Positions 47,532 through 56,230 are shown, numbered from the stretch's first letter. The stretch: DNA of 64,000 nucleotides from Polynucleobacter sp. JS-JIR-II-50 (GCF_018687895.1 NZ_CP061307.1:1571948-1635947), one strand, 5' to 3'. Numbers and translations are program-made. The notes: generated from the sequence alone by a model not told the origin.

Positions 47532-48308
47532 ATGAAGTCGATTCTAAATATTGCCGCCTATTTATTTGTCAGCCTAGATGGCTTGGCAGAGCTGCGCGCC
47601 AAAATGCTGGATGAATGCAATGCCCGCCAGCTGAAGGGAACCATTCTATTGACTGGTGAAGGCATCAACATGTTCCTTGCCGGCAAAACAGATGAGCTAC
47701 GTGGATTTCTGGATTGGCTCCGCACCGATCCCCGCTTTGCCCCACTTCAAGCAAAGGAAAGTTGGTCCGAGGATCAACCCTTCAAGAAGATGTTGATCAA
47801 ACTCAAAAATGAAATTATTCGCATGAATCACCCAGCGATTCGTCCTGAGGAAGGTCGCGCTAATTTCATTACCCCCAAAAAATTGCAAGAGTGGTTAGAT
47901 CGCGGCACTGACGATCTAGGCCGTCCTGTAGTGATGGTAGATACTCGCAACGCCTTTGAAGTCGACTACGGCACTTTTGAGAATGCATTGCATTTCAATA
48001 TTGAAAAGTTTACTGAGTTTCCAGCGGCAATTTCTGCACATAAAGATGATTTAGTCGATAAGACGCTGGTCAGCTTTTGTACGGGGGGTATTCGCTGTGA
48101 AAAATCTGGCTTGTATATGCGCGAGATTGGTATGGAGCATAGCTACCAGCTAGAAGGCGGTATTTTGAAATATTTCGAAGAGGTGGGTTCTGCGCATTAC
48201 CAAGGCAGCTGCTTTGTCTTTGATGAGCGTGAGGCATTGGAGCCAAACCTAGACTCCATCCCCGTAGAACACTCCATTCGAAAGAAACTCAAAGCCAGTC
48301 AAGCCTGA
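47532..48308 (+). CDS. trhO: TrhO-type tRNA uridine(34) hydroxylase (rhodanese family)
   Basis: 258 residues. N-terminal acylphosphatase-like domain (GTILLTGEGINMFLAGKTDE) followed by a rhodanese domain with VVMVDTRNAFEVDYGTF and the active Cys in SFCTGGIRCEKSG. These are the YceA/TrhO marks; the enzyme makes 5-hydroxyuridine at position 34 of some tRNAs in an oxygen-dependent way. The C-terminus lacks the extra Cys-rich tail of longer homologues. GAGAG precedes the ATG. Divergent from the Bug gene. Confidence 0.88.
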   Translation: MKSILNIAAYLFVSLDGLAELRAKMLDECNARQLKGTILLTGEGINMFLAGKTDELRGFLDWLRTDPRFAPLQAKESWSEDQPFKKMLIKLKNEIIRMNHPAIRPEEGRANFITPKKLQEWLDRGTDDLGRPVVMVDTRNAFEVDYGTFENALHFNIEKFTEFPAAISAHKDDLVDKTLVSFCTGGIRCEKSGLYMREIGMEHSYQLEGGILKYFEEVGSAHYQGSCFVFDEREALEPNLDSIPVEHSIRKKLKASQA

Positions 48309-48384
48309 GCAGGGCTAACACTATCAATAGTAAAATGATTTTGCTGTACAAAACTAACTTATAACAATAAATCGGACTCGAGAC

Positions 48385-49389
48385 ATGTCTAATATGATCA
48401 ATCGGCAAAAGCCGATTTTTTTGTCATCCCTTCTATCTGCTTTTTTGGGATTGGCACTCCATTTCAATGCGCAGGCGCAAAGTGCACCATTAGCCTACCC
48501 AACCAAACCTATCAAACTGATTGCGCCAGTAGCTGCTGGTGGTGGACTGGATAATATTGCGCGTGCTGTTGCGGAAAAGCTCTCCCGATCTATTGGCCAA
48601 ACAGTAGTTGTAGAAAATATGGGGGGTGGTGGCGGATCCATTGCCTCACAAGCAACTGCTAAGGCGCCAGCTGATGGCTACACACTCATGATTGCTTATG
48701 TAGGGACACACGGCACCAACCCTGCTGTACGCAAACTACCTTATGACGCCATTAAAGATTTCACACCGATTGGCATGATTGGTGCAACACCTAACGTACT
48801 TATTATCAATCCTGATCTACCTATCAAGAATTTCAAAGAGTTTGTGGATTACGCCAAAAAGAATCCTGCCAAGTTAAGTTATGGATCTGCTGGTCCCGGC
48901 ACTCTGACGCATCTCGGCATGGAGCAACTAAAGCTAGCCGCTGGAATATTTATGGTGCACGTGCCTTATCGTGGCGTAGGTCCTGCCTACACGGATTTAT
49001 TGGCGGGCCAGACTCAGGCCATGTTCCCTACTCTATTTGCAGCGCTACCGTACATCAACACAAATAGGGTCCGCGGGCTTGCAGTTACTGGAGCTAAACG
49101 TAGCCCAGTAGCACCCAATATTCCTACCTTCAAAGAGCTTGGATATAACGGCTTTGATGGCCAACAGTGGTATGGCTTGGTAGGCCCTGCAAATCTTCCA
49201 CCCGCGATTGTTGCAAAGCTCAATGCTGAATTAAACAAAGTTCTCGCATTGCCAGACTTCTCAGAAAAAATGACGAGTGAGGCTTTGACATTGATGCCAA
49301 TGACACCCCCTCAATTTACCAATTACATCAAAGAAGATATTGCACGCTGGGCTAAGGTTGCCAAAGACCGCAATATTGAAATCGATTAA
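48385..49389 (+). CDS. Tripartite tricarboxylate transporter receptor (TctC/Bug family)
   Basis: 334 residues. Signal peptide ending in FNAQAQS, then YPTKPIKLIAPVAAGGGLDNIAR, VVVENMGGGGGSIASQA, and HVPYRGVGPAYTDLLAGQTQ. Paralogue of the Bug receptors at 46430 and 52918. It is followed after 53 bases by an MmgE/PrpD gene, suggesting it supplies that pathway's substrate. No TctA/TctB gene nearby. Confidence 0.93.
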   Translation: MSNMINRQKPIFLSSLLSAFLGLALHFNAQAQSAPLAYPTKPIKLIAPVAAGGGLDNIARAVAEKLSRSIGQTVVVENMGGGGGSIASQATAKAPADGYTLMIAYVGTHGTNPAVRKLPYDAIKDFTPIGMIGATPNVLIINPDLPIKNFKEFVDYAKKNPAKLSYGSAGPGTLTHLGMEQLKLAAGIFMVHVPYRGVGPAYTDLLAGQTQAMFPTLFAALPYINTNRVRGLAVTGAKRSPVAPNIPTFKELGYNGFDGQQWYGLVGPANLPPAIVAKLNAELNKVLALPDFSEKMTSEALTLMPMTPPQFTNYIKEDIARWAKVAKDRNIEID

Positions 49390-49442
49390 TTTTCAATATC
49401 CACTTATTTAAAAATACTCACACTTATTCATAGGAAATTTAT

Positions 49443-50816
49443 ATGTCTCACGCTATTGCTGCAGCAGCCGATCTCAATGCACCACCAGTCACCAAAATTT
49501 TGGCGGAGTTTGTTAATACTCACCCAAGCCAAGGATGGACTCCAGAGGTTGAACACGAAGCGCATCGTACATTCTTAAACTGGCTTGGTTGTGCGATCGG
49601 TGCAGCCAATCATGAGAGTGTTGAATCTTCATTAGCCGCTATTCGTGAGTTTCAGCCAGCCTCACAAGCCAGCATTCTCGGCCGCAAAGATAAAGTAGAT
49701 ATGGGCGGAGCGGCTTTGATTAACGGCATTAGCTCACATACTTTTGACTTTGACGATACTCACCTCAAAACCGTGATTCATCCAGCAGGCCCAGTAGCAT
49801 CTGCAATCCTAGCCTTAGGCGAACATATTGGCGCCAATGGTCGTCAAATGATTGACTCTCTTATTTTAGGAATTGATGTTGCTTGTCGAGTAGGTAATGC
49901 AATGTATCCAGACCACTACCATCGTGGCTGGCATATTACCGGCTCTACTGGCATGCTGGGTTCCGCTGCCGCATGCTCACGCTTAATGGGTCTTGATCTG
50001 CAAAAAACAACTATGGCTCTCGGTATTGCTGCCTCGCAACCAGTTGGCATGCGCGAGCAATTTGGCACGATGACTAAACCCTTTCATCCGGGTGGCGCAG
50101 CACGTGCAGGTCAACTTTCTGCACTGTTGGCAAAACATGGTTTTACTGCAAGCCCTAAAGCACTTGAGGCGGGTCGTGGTTATATGCAAACGGTTTCTAC
50201 CAAGTGCGACTGGTCAGAAATTGATCGCGCCCTCGGAAAATCTTTTGAGATTTCCTTAAACACCTATAAACCTTTTGCTTGCGGAATTGTGATTCACCCA
50301 GCTATTGATGCTTGCGCCCAATTGCGCGCCCAAGGCGTCAAAGCAGATGAAGTTGAACGCATTGAGTTGCGTGTTCACCCACTGGTACTCGAATTAACTG
50401 GCAAGAAAACACCTAAGGACGGACTAGAAGGCAAATTCAGTGTGTATCACGGCTGCGCTGTGGGCTTGATGTTTGGTCAAGCAGGTGAAGGTGAGTATGC
50501 GGATGACATTGTCAACCGCCCTGACGTTGTAGCTTTGCGCGCTAAAGTGAATGCGACTACCGACACCTCTATTAGCGAAGCATCTGTGGACGTTAAAGCC
50601 TTCCTTAAAGATGGTAAAGAAGTTCATATTTTTGTTAAGAACGCGATTGGCTCCGTAGAAAACCCAATGAGCGATGCAAACTTGGAGCAAAAATTTACAA
50701 GCTTGGCCGAGCCAGTGATTGGCAAAGAGAAAACCCTTGAACTGATTTCCGCACTCTGGAAACTAGGACAAGCGCCAGACCTCAAGCAAATCCTAAGCCT
50801 TTGCACTCCAGACTAA
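49443..50816 (+). CDS. MmgE/PrpD family protein
   Basis: 457 residues. The family includes 2-methylcitrate dehydratase, cis-aconitate decarboxylase and iminodisuccinate epimerase, all acting on small di- or tricarboxylates. The core shows TFLNWLGCAIGAANHES, NGISSHTFDFDDTHLKTVIHPAG, GWHITGSTGMLGSAAACS and KPFHPGGAARAGQLSALLA. The FDFDDTH-HP segment holds the active-site acids and His. No prpB or prpC is nearby, so propionate metabolism is unlikely. AGGAAA precedes the ATG. It sits between a Bug receptor and a hydroxyacid dehydrogenase. Confidence 0.92.
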   Translation: MSHAIAAAADLNAPPVTKILAEFVNTHPSQGWTPEVEHEAHRTFLNWLGCAIGAANHESVESSLAAIREFQPASQASILGRKDKVDMGGAALINGISSHTFDFDDTHLKTVIHPAGPVASAILALGEHIGANGRQMIDSLILGIDVACRVGNAMYPDHYHRGWHITGSTGMLGSAAACSRLMGLDLQKTTMALGIAASQPVGMREQFGTMTKPFHPGGAARAGQLSALLAKHGFTASPKALEAGRGYMQTVSTKCDWSEIDRALGKSFEISLNTYKPFACGIVIHPAIDACAQLRAQGVKADEVERIELRVHPLVLELTGKKTPKDGLEGKFSVYHGCAVGLMFGQAGEGEYADDIVNRPDVVALRAKVNATTDTSISEASVDVKAFLKDGKEVHIFVKNAIGSVENPMSDANLEQKFTSLAEPVIGKEKTLELISALWKLGQAPDLKQILSLCTPD

Positions 50817-50840
50817 TTTCACCTGAAAGTTTTTTCATCT

Positions 50841-51818
50841 ATGGCTTCATTACCGAACATCGTCATTCTTGGGGATTATGAGCGCGCTCTACGTCGCTTC
50901 TCTAACTGGGATAAGTTAGACCAACAAGCCAAGCTCACCATCCACCATGAGCCTTTGCGTGATGAAGCCTTATATGAAGCAGTAAAAGATGCCGATGCGA
51001 TTGCTATCGTGAGAGATCGCTCACCCTTCAATGAGGCGATGATCGCGCGCTTACCAAAACTCAAGTTTTTAATGTTTACCGGTGAACGAAATGGCACTCT
51101 AGAAGCCTCGGCTCTAGTTTCCAGAAATATCCCCATGGGCTGCACGCCTGGCGGACCCTCCAAAGAAACTACCGCTGAGCTTACTTGGGCTTTGATTCTG
51201 GGGGCTTCTAAGCGCCTGATTGAAGAAAATAAACTGATTGCCTCTGGTGGCTGGCGCGATGCATTTTCTCTCCTACCAATGCTCTCTGGCGAACGCTTGG
51301 GCATTATGGGCTTAGGCGCTATTGGCAGTCGGGTGGCACGTGTTGGCGCCGCCTTTGGTATGGAGGTTGTAGCGTGGAGTCCGCGTATGACCCCAGAACG
51401 TGCGGCCGCTGAAAATGCAAAAGCCGTTAGCTTAGATGAGCTACTCAAAACCTCCAAGGTCGTATCGATGCATCTAGTGGCAGGCCCCGGCACTAAAGGA
51501 TTGATAAGCGCCGATCAATTGTCACTCATGCGCCCAGACTCGATTCTGATCAATACTTCACGTGCTGCACTCATCAATATGCCTGATCTTCAAAAGGCGC
51601 TAGCCGCAGGTAGACCAGGGCAAGCAGCAGTGGATGTATTTGATGTTGAGCCCCTCCCTGAAAAAGATGCGCTACGCAACACCGCCAATCTTTTAGTGAC
51701 ACCCCATTTAGGCTTTATTGCTGAACCCATTTTCGAAACCTTCTCCAAAGGCATTACAGAAACTCTTGAAGCATGGTTAGAAAATAAACCAGTACCGCAT
51801 CCTTTTAAGCCTCAATAA
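50841..51818 (+). CDS. D-2-hydroxyacid dehydrogenase family protein
   Basis: 325 residues. NAD(P)-dependent 2-hydroxyacid dehydrogenase with the Rossmann motif LGIMGLGAIGSRVARVGA at about 157 and the catalytic Arg in INTSRAALIN. The Glu is in VFDVEPLPEKD and the His in VTPHLGF. The N-terminal substrate domain is diverged (VRDRSPFNEAMI, MFTGERNGTLE). The substrate is unknown; its place between the MmgE/PrpD and transporter genes suggests a step in the same carboxylate pathway. Confidence 0.92.
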   Translation: MASLPNIVILGDYERALRRFSNWDKLDQQAKLTIHHEPLRDEALYEAVKDADAIAIVRDRSPFNEAMIARLPKLKFLMFTGERNGTLEASALVSRNIPMGCTPGGPSKETTAELTWALILGASKRLIEENKLIASGGWRDAFSLLPMLSGERLGIMGLGAIGSRVARVGAAFGMEVVAWSPRMTPERAAAENAKAVSLDELLKTSKVVSMHLVAGPGTKGLISADQLSLMRPDSILINTSRAALINMPDLQKALAAGRPGQAAVDVFDVEPLPEKDALRNTANLLVTPHLGFIAEPIFETFSKGITETLEAWLENKPVPHPFKPQ

Positions 51819-51841
51819 TTTATTTACAAAAAGCGACCTCG

Positions 51842-52381
51842 ATGAGTAGCCTAACGCCGTCACAGCTATTTATTAGTTTTAGCAAAATTGGCATGTCAGG
51901 CTTTGGTGGTGTGCTCCCTTGGGCTAGACGGACTCTAGTTGAGCGAGACAAAATTCTGACTTCTGAGGAATTTAGCGCCATCCTTGGCATTTGCCAGATC
52001 GTTCCAGGCCCCAATATTGTTAATCTCGCTGTTTGCGTTGGCTCTCGATTTGCGGGAGCGAGGGGAGCAGCTGCTGCAGTCCTTGGTCTGACCCTCGGAC
52101 CCATTGCCATTGTGCTGTTACTTGCCACGCTCTATCAACACTACAGCTATCTGGATACAGTAAAAGGACTTTTGCGGGGCATCTCTGCAGTAGGCGTAGG
52201 TCTTATCGCTTCAACTGGTTTTAAGATGCTGCGCGATGAGTTTCGCTTTCCTTTGATGCTGCTAGTGGTTGTTATCACTATCTGTGCAGTAACCTACTTT
52301 CATCTCGGTCTGGGCTGGGTTGTGCTTGCAGTTTTACCGCTGGCACTCTTCTTAGCCCACAAGAAAGCACTTAGTTCATGA
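51842..52381 (+). CDS. Chromate transporter family protein, half unit 1
   Basis: 179 residues, one CHR domain with about five helices. The family marks are SKIGMSGFGGVLPWARRTLV near the start and CQIVPGPNIVNLAV. Half-size CHR proteins come as pairs that together match one full ChrA. The stop overlaps the next half by 4 bases (ATGA). The family is named for chromate export, but in this carboxylate locus it might handle another anion. Confidence 0.9.
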   Translation: MSSLTPSQLFISFSKIGMSGFGGVLPWARRTLVERDKILTSEEFSAILGICQIVPGPNIVNLAVCVGSRFAGARGAAAAVLGLTLGPIAIVLLLATLYQHYSYLDTVKGLLRGISAVGVGLIASTGFKMLRDEFRFPLMLLVVVITICAVTYFHLGLGWVVLAVLPLALFLAHKKALSS

Positions 52382-52899
52382 GTATGCTTTTCAGTGTCTT
52401 TCTGAAACTATCCGCCTTCTCGCTGGTTGCGTTTGGCGGTGTCAACGCTTTGCTACCAGAGCTATTGAATCTGGCTGTCTATCAAGAGCATTGGATTGAT
52501 CTGCAAACCTTTTCAGATTACTTTGCTATCGCGCAAGCAGCACCCGGGCCTAACTTCATGACTGTCACTCTATTGGGCTGGCATATTTATGGCGTGCTGG
52601 GTGCATTCATTGCCACGCTGGCAATTGCATGGCCCTCATCCATCCTGATTTATTTTTTGCAACGCTTTATCATGGGCATTCAAGATCCCATCAAGAAGAA
52701 ATCTATTCAATACGCAGCGGCTGCACTAGCTATTGGGCTGGTTCTTTCATCTGCATGGCAAATTGCTATTCAAATTAACCATAGCGCTGCAGCCTACGCC
52801 TTGACCCTTGCGACTATCGGCTTTACATTATTCACACGCTGGCACCCACTCTATCTCATTGTTATTGGTGGAGCATTGGGTGTTTTAGGATTTATTTAG
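52378..52899 (+). CDS. Chromate transporter family protein, half unit 2
   Basis: 173 residues, second CHR half. It shows LVAFGGVNALLPELLNLAV and AIAQAAPGPNFMTVTLLGW, matching the FGG and PGPN motifs of the first half. Its translation is coupled to half unit 1 by a 4-base overlap, and the two probably form an antiparallel heterodimer. Followed by a Bug receptor 18 bases on. Confidence 0.9.
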   Translation: MSMLFSVFLKLSAFSLVAFGGVNALLPELLNLAVYQEHWIDLQTFSDYFAIAQAAPGPNFMTVTLLGWHIYGVLGAFIATLAIAWPSSILIYFLQRFIMGIQDPIKKKSIQYAAAALAIGLVLSSAWQIAIQINHSAAAYALTLATIGFTLFTRWHPLYLIVIGGALGVLGFI

Positions 52900-52917
52900 A
52901 CCGCTTAAGAGAAAAAT

Positions 52918-53895
52918 ATGCGACTTTTACAAAAATTTTCAACCTGCCTACTTTGTCTGTTAGCTCTATTTTCAGGCGTAGCTTCTGCCCAAAGCAATTA
53001 CCCTAGTAAGCCAATTAACTTCATCGTCCCTTATGGTGCTGGCGGTAGCGCTGACTCTAGAAGTCGCCAAATCGCACAAAAGATGAGCGTCATTCTCAAG
53101 CAACCAATCGTCGTGGATAACAAGCCAGGAGCCGGTGGCAATATTGGTACAGAAGCGATTGTTCGCGCCGCACCAGACGGATACACCATCGGCATGGGTA
53201 ACTTCGCCCCCATGTCGGTCAATAAAACGCTCTTTGGTAATTTGCGCTATGACCCAGAGATAGATTTAACGCCCATCATCTTGATTGAAAAGGGCCCTTT
53301 GGTATTAGTAGTCAATCCAAACTCACCTTACAAATCTGTGCAAGATATTGTTGCTGCTGCCAAAGCAAAGCCTGGGGTGCTTACATTCTCTTCTGGCGGC
53401 ATCGGAGGAAGCCACCAACTGTCTGCCGAACTCTTTGAACAAAATGCGGGCATTCAGATGATTCATGTGCCATACAAAAGTGGCTCTGCAGCACTAACCG
53501 ACCTCATGGGTGGCAACGTTGACCTCATGTTCGATCAAATGTATTCCGCTGTTCCCAGCATCAAGGCTGACAAGATTCGGCCACTTGCTATTACGAGCAA
53601 AAAACGCTCCCCTTTATTGCCTAATGTCCCCAGCTTTGCAGAGCTAGGCTACCCAAAAGTAGAGGTTCTCAATTGGCAAGGTCTCATCGCACCTAAGGGA
53701 ACACCTAAAGCCATTATTGATAAATTGAATGCCGCTGCAAATGAAGCACTTAAAGATCCACAACTACGTGAACTCATGCTCTCTCAAGGGAATGAGATTG
53801 GTGGAGGAGGTCCAGCTGAATTTGCCAGTCTGATTAAGGCTGAGAGCGCTAAATGGAGTGCTGTTGTAAAAACAGCCAATATCAAGCCAGAGTAA
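52918..53895 (+). CDS. Tripartite tricarboxylate transporter receptor (TctC/Bug family)
   Basis: 325 residues. Signal peptide ending GVASAQS, then YPSKPINFIVPYGAGGSADSRSR, VVDNKPGAGGNIGTEAIVRA, APDGYTIGMG and HVPYKSGSAALTDLMGGNVDL. The Asp in PYGAGGSAD contacts the ligand in characterised Bug proteins. Third Bug paralogue in 8 kb and last gene of the run before a strong terminator. Confidence 0.93.
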   Translation: MRLLQKFSTCLLCLLALFSGVASAQSNYPSKPINFIVPYGAGGSADSRSRQIAQKMSVILKQPIVVDNKPGAGGNIGTEAIVRAAPDGYTIGMGNFAPMSVNKTLFGNLRYDPEIDLTPIILIEKGPLVLVVNPNSPYKSVQDIVAAAKAKPGVLTFSSGGIGGSHQLSAELFEQNAGIQMIHVPYKSGSAALTDLMGGNVDLMFDQMYSAVPSIKADKIRPLAITSKKRSPLLPNVPSFAELGYPKVEVLNWQGLIAPKGTPKAIIDKLNAAANEALKDPQLRELMLSQGNEIGGGGPAEFASLIKAESAKWSAVVKTANIKPE

Positions 53896-53915
53896 GGAAT
53901 TCAATTTTGAATGGT

Positions 53916-53944
53916 ATTGGGGGGCTTAGTGCCCCCCAATTTTA
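53916..53944. terminator. Strong terminator between the Bug gene and crcB
   Basis: A 10-bp stem ATTGGGGGGC/GCCCCCCAAT with a 5-base loop is followed by TTTTATTT on the plus strand. The opposite strand has only a weak T run, so the main use is for the Bug gene. Confidence 0.85.
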
Positions 53945-54319
53945 TTTGAAAGCCTGGTAGGTCAAGATACCCAAGAAGGTCAGCACAAGTGACCCAACTA
54001 GATTAAGTAGCGCTGTGCCCAAAGCCCAGGTAAATTCGCCACGCTGCATAAAGCCAACCACCTCAGCAGAAAAGCTTGAGAAGGTAGTTAGTCCTCCTAA
54101 GAAGCCAGTGACCACTAAGAGTCTCCACTCTGGAGAAAGGCTTGGATTGTTGCCAAAGAAAGCAACTGCAATACCAATCAAATATCCACCAACCATATTC
54201 GATATAAAAGTGCCCAATGGTAGTGAAGAAGCCATCCCTACGGTGGCGTAATTAAAGCCCGCCCTTAATAAAGCGCCGAAGCCCGCTCCAAAAAAGATTG
54301 CAAAGATAGGAAGCCACAT
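53942..54319 (-). CDS. crcB: Fluoride ion channel/exporter CrcB (Fluc)
   Basis: 125 residues with four membrane helices. The family marks are FGAGFGALLRAGFNY near the N-terminus, the conserved LPLGTFISNMVGGYLIG with the Asn of the pore, and TGFLGGLTTFSSFSAEV. It protects against fluoride as a dual-topology dimer. No fluoride riboswitch is seen: only 12 bases separate it from the upstream dioxygenase gene, so the two are likely co-transcribed. Confidence 0.93.
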   Translation of the reverse strand: MWLPIFAIFFGAGFGALLRAGFNYATVGMASSLPLGTFISNMVGGYLIGIAVAFFGNNPSLSPEWRLLVVTGFLGGLTTFSSFSAEVVGFMQRGEFTWALGTALLNLVGSLVLTFLGILTYQAFK

Positions 54320-54331
54320 AATCTGTTCTTG

Positions 54332-55111
54332 TTATTGAATTGAAAAACCCAGCATGCCAATTGAACTCATCTCTATTCCATCTGTATAGATTTTGGCCTG
54401 CTCTCCCGCTTCCTGCAGGGCCAATGTATACAAGGCCGGCCAATAGTGCTCAGCAGTTGGAATGGAGAGGTGGGCTGCATCACCAAAGCGCTCCCAATCG
54501 ATCAAAGCCTCATGATGATTGACGCGAATCTCTGAAACAAAAAAATCATTGAACTCTTTTGCCCATGGGTAAGGCTCAGCCCCATCTTGCCAATGAATGG
54601 TGCGCAAGTTATGCACCACATTACCGCTAGACAAAATAAGGATATTTTCATCACGCAAAGGACGCAATTGCTTAGCAAGCTCATAGTGCTCCCGTGCTGA
54701 CATCGCACCATCGAGACTCAACTGCACTATAGGTACATCTGCATCCGGATACATGTATTTCAGGACCGACCAAGCACCATGATCAATACCCCATTCATTC
54801 TCTTCGAGCACAACGGGGACGTTCAATAATTCTTGCACGCGATCCGCTAATGCAGGGCTGCCCGGCGCTGGATATTGAACATCAAACAGTGCTTGTGGAA
54901 AGCCACCGAAATCGTGAATTGTTTTTGGTTTGGCCATTGCAGTAACCCAGACTCCGCGGGTTACCCAATGCGCTGAAATCACCAATATCGCGTCAGGACG
55001 CCTTAATGATTTTCCAAGAGCCGACCATGCCGCTGTATAACGGTTAGGCTCTATGGCATACATCGGACTGCCATGGCCAGCAAATATTGCAGGTTGGCGA
55101 TGGCTAGTCAT
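54332..55111 (-). CDS. LigB/DODA-type extradiol dioxygenase (YgiD-like)
   Basis: 259 residues. Class III extradiol dioxygenase fold. Metal ligand His residues lie in FAGHGSPMYAIEPN, VISAHWVTRGVWVTAM and LSSGNVVHNLR, together with HYWPALYTLAL near the C-terminus. Bacterial members (YgiD) open the ring of catechols such as L-DOPA. The true substrate here is unknown. It probably shares a transcript with crcB. Confidence 0.9.
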   Translation of the reverse strand: MTSHRQPAIFAGHGSPMYAIEPNRYTAAWSALGKSLRRPDAILVISAHWVTRGVWVTAMAKPKTIHDFGGFPQALFDVQYPAPGSPALADRVQELLNVPVVLEENEWGIDHGAWSVLKYMYPDADVPIVQLSLDGAMSAREHYELAKQLRPLRDENILILSSGNVVHNLRTIHWQDGAEPYPWAKEFNDFFVSEIRVNHHEALIDWERFGDAAHLSIPTAEHYWPALYTLALQEAGEQAKIYTDGIEMSSIGMLGFSIQ

Positions 55112-55120
55112 TAATACCGA

Positions 55121-55258
55121 TTAACCGAATACGTAACCTGTATGAGCCGCAACCAATGCAAACAAAATAGCCAAGCTAGTAGCAGCGGCCAACATCACGA
55201 CCAATGTAATGATCTTTTTATTGATCTCTTCTTTAGATTCGTTATGCCATTCGTTCAT
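55121..55258 (-). CDS. Small single-helix membrane protein
   Basis: 45 residues, MNEWHNESKEEINKKIITL followed by one hydrophobic helix (about 18-40, VVMLAAATSLAILFALVAA) and HTGYVFG. AGAGGA lies 6 bases before the ATG, which supports translation. I do not recognise a family. It sits 9 bases ahead of the dioxygenase gene on the same strand and may be its operon partner. Confidence 0.6.
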   Translation of the reverse strand: MNEWHNESKEEINKKIITLVVMLAAATSLAILFALVAAHTGYVFG

Positions 55259-55302
55259 GCTAAATCCTCTATAAACACATTATTGAATAGGGTAATTATC
55301 CA

Positions 55303-55470
55303 CTATCGACCGCGACCGGCCTTGCGCATCATGCCTTTTCCCCCACCAAAGCCTGCCTGAGGCCTTCCGGCTGGGCCAGAGGGTCCTTTGGGGACGGGTG
55401 GACGTGCTGGCGGCTTCGCTGCTAGCGCTTTTGCCGGGGTTTTTGAATCGGGTTTCTTTTCGTCAGTCAC
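55303..55470 (-). CDS. Small Pro/Gly-rich basic protein with GTG start
   Basis: 55 residues from a GTG with AGGAG 6 bases upstream. The composition is low-complexity: MTDEKKPDSKTPAKALAAK, then PPARPPVPKGPSGPAGRPQ, ending in a Gly/Arg-rich tail (GGGKGMMRKAGRGR). Probably disordered and cytosolic or nucleic-acid binding; no family recognised. It is divergent from the site-2 protease gene. Confidence 0.55.
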   Translation of the reverse strand: MTDEKKPDSKTPAKALAAKPPARPPVPKGPSGPAGRPQAGFGGGKGMMRKAGRGR

Positions 55471-55498
55471 TTTGAGCTCCTATGGATATCATATTGCC

Positions 55499-56161
55499 AT
55501 GATTACCGACTATTCTATCCAAGCTGTCGCAATTAATGCGATTCCCCTGATTTTTGCTATCACCATCCACGAGGCAGCCCATGGCTTCGCAGCCCGTAGA
55601 TTGGGTGATAACACTGCCTACATGCTAGGGCGGGTGAGCCTCAATCCCGCAAAACATATAGACCCCATAGGCACCATCTTGATTCCACTGGTCTTAATTA
55701 TGACGGGATCTCCTTTTTTGGTGGGGTATGCAAAGCCAGTACCCGTCAATTTTGGACGACTCAGAAACCCTAGGATTGATTCGATTTGGGTTGCCTTGGC
55801 GGGACCGGGCTCAAATTTTGTCCAAGCAATTATTTGGGCGGCCTTTTGGGTGATGGTCCAGGGCTTTGGAATTGATGAACCCTTCCTGACCTCAATGGCA
55901 AAAGCGGGGGTAATGTGGAATATCGGTTTACTGGTATTTAATCTGTTTCCACTACCACCCCTCGATGGCGGAAGAATTTTGGCTGGCCTTTTGCCGGTAC
56001 GCCAATCTATCGCCCTTGGCAGATTAGAGCCCTGGGGATTCTTTATTGTGCTTGGGCTAGTCTTTACTGGAATTATTGGCACTCTGTGGATGGAGCCGCT
56101 CAGCAGCTTTTTTCTGGGCATCATTAATCTTCTGATGACCCCCCTCAGAATGATTTTTTAA
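55499..56161 (+). CDS. Site-2 protease family (M50) membrane metalloprotease
   Basis: 220 residues. The zinc motif HEAAH lies at about residue 22 (ITIHEAAHGFAARRLGD), and the third ligand Asp is in LFPLPPLDGGRIL. Three to five membrane helices. This compact form, with neither PDZ nor CBS domains, is widespread and of unknown substrate. The ATG at 55499 is chosen because the longer frame upstream (from 55388) gives low-complexity sequence antisense to the small basic protein gene. Confidence 0.9.
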   Translation: MITDYSIQAVAINAIPLIFAITIHEAAHGFAARRLGDNTAYMLGRVSLNPAKHIDPIGTILIPLVLIMTGSPFLVGYAKPVPVNFGRLRNPRIDSIWVALAGPGSNFVQAIIWAAFWVMVQGFGIDEPFLTSMAKAGVMWNIGLLVFNLFPLPPLDGGRILAGLLPVRQSIALGRLEPWGFFIVLGLVFTGIIGTLWMEPLSSFFLGIINLLMTPLRMIF

Positions 56162-56230
56162 AGCGAGCAAAAATGACTATTCTGAGCTATGCTGAAAATA
56201 CGAAGTCCAATTGATTAACGGAGAGCAAAC

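Noticed and set aside
50876..51493. 205-codon frame on the minus strand
   Set aside because: It lies wholly antisense to the hydroxyacid dehydrogenase gene, is low-complexity and has no recognisable motif.
51842..52899. Frameshifted single chrA gene
   Set aside because: Both halves have their own start, complete CHR motifs and a clean 4-base coupling overlap, as in known half-size pairs, so this is not a frameshift.
54320..54331. Fluoride riboswitch ahead of crcB
   Set aside because: Only 12 bases separate crcB from the upstream gene, too few for the aptamer, and no matching pattern was seen further upstream.
55618..56124. 168-codon minus-strand frame
   Set aside because: Antisense shadow of the site-2 protease gene, which carries intact HEAAH and LDGG motifs.
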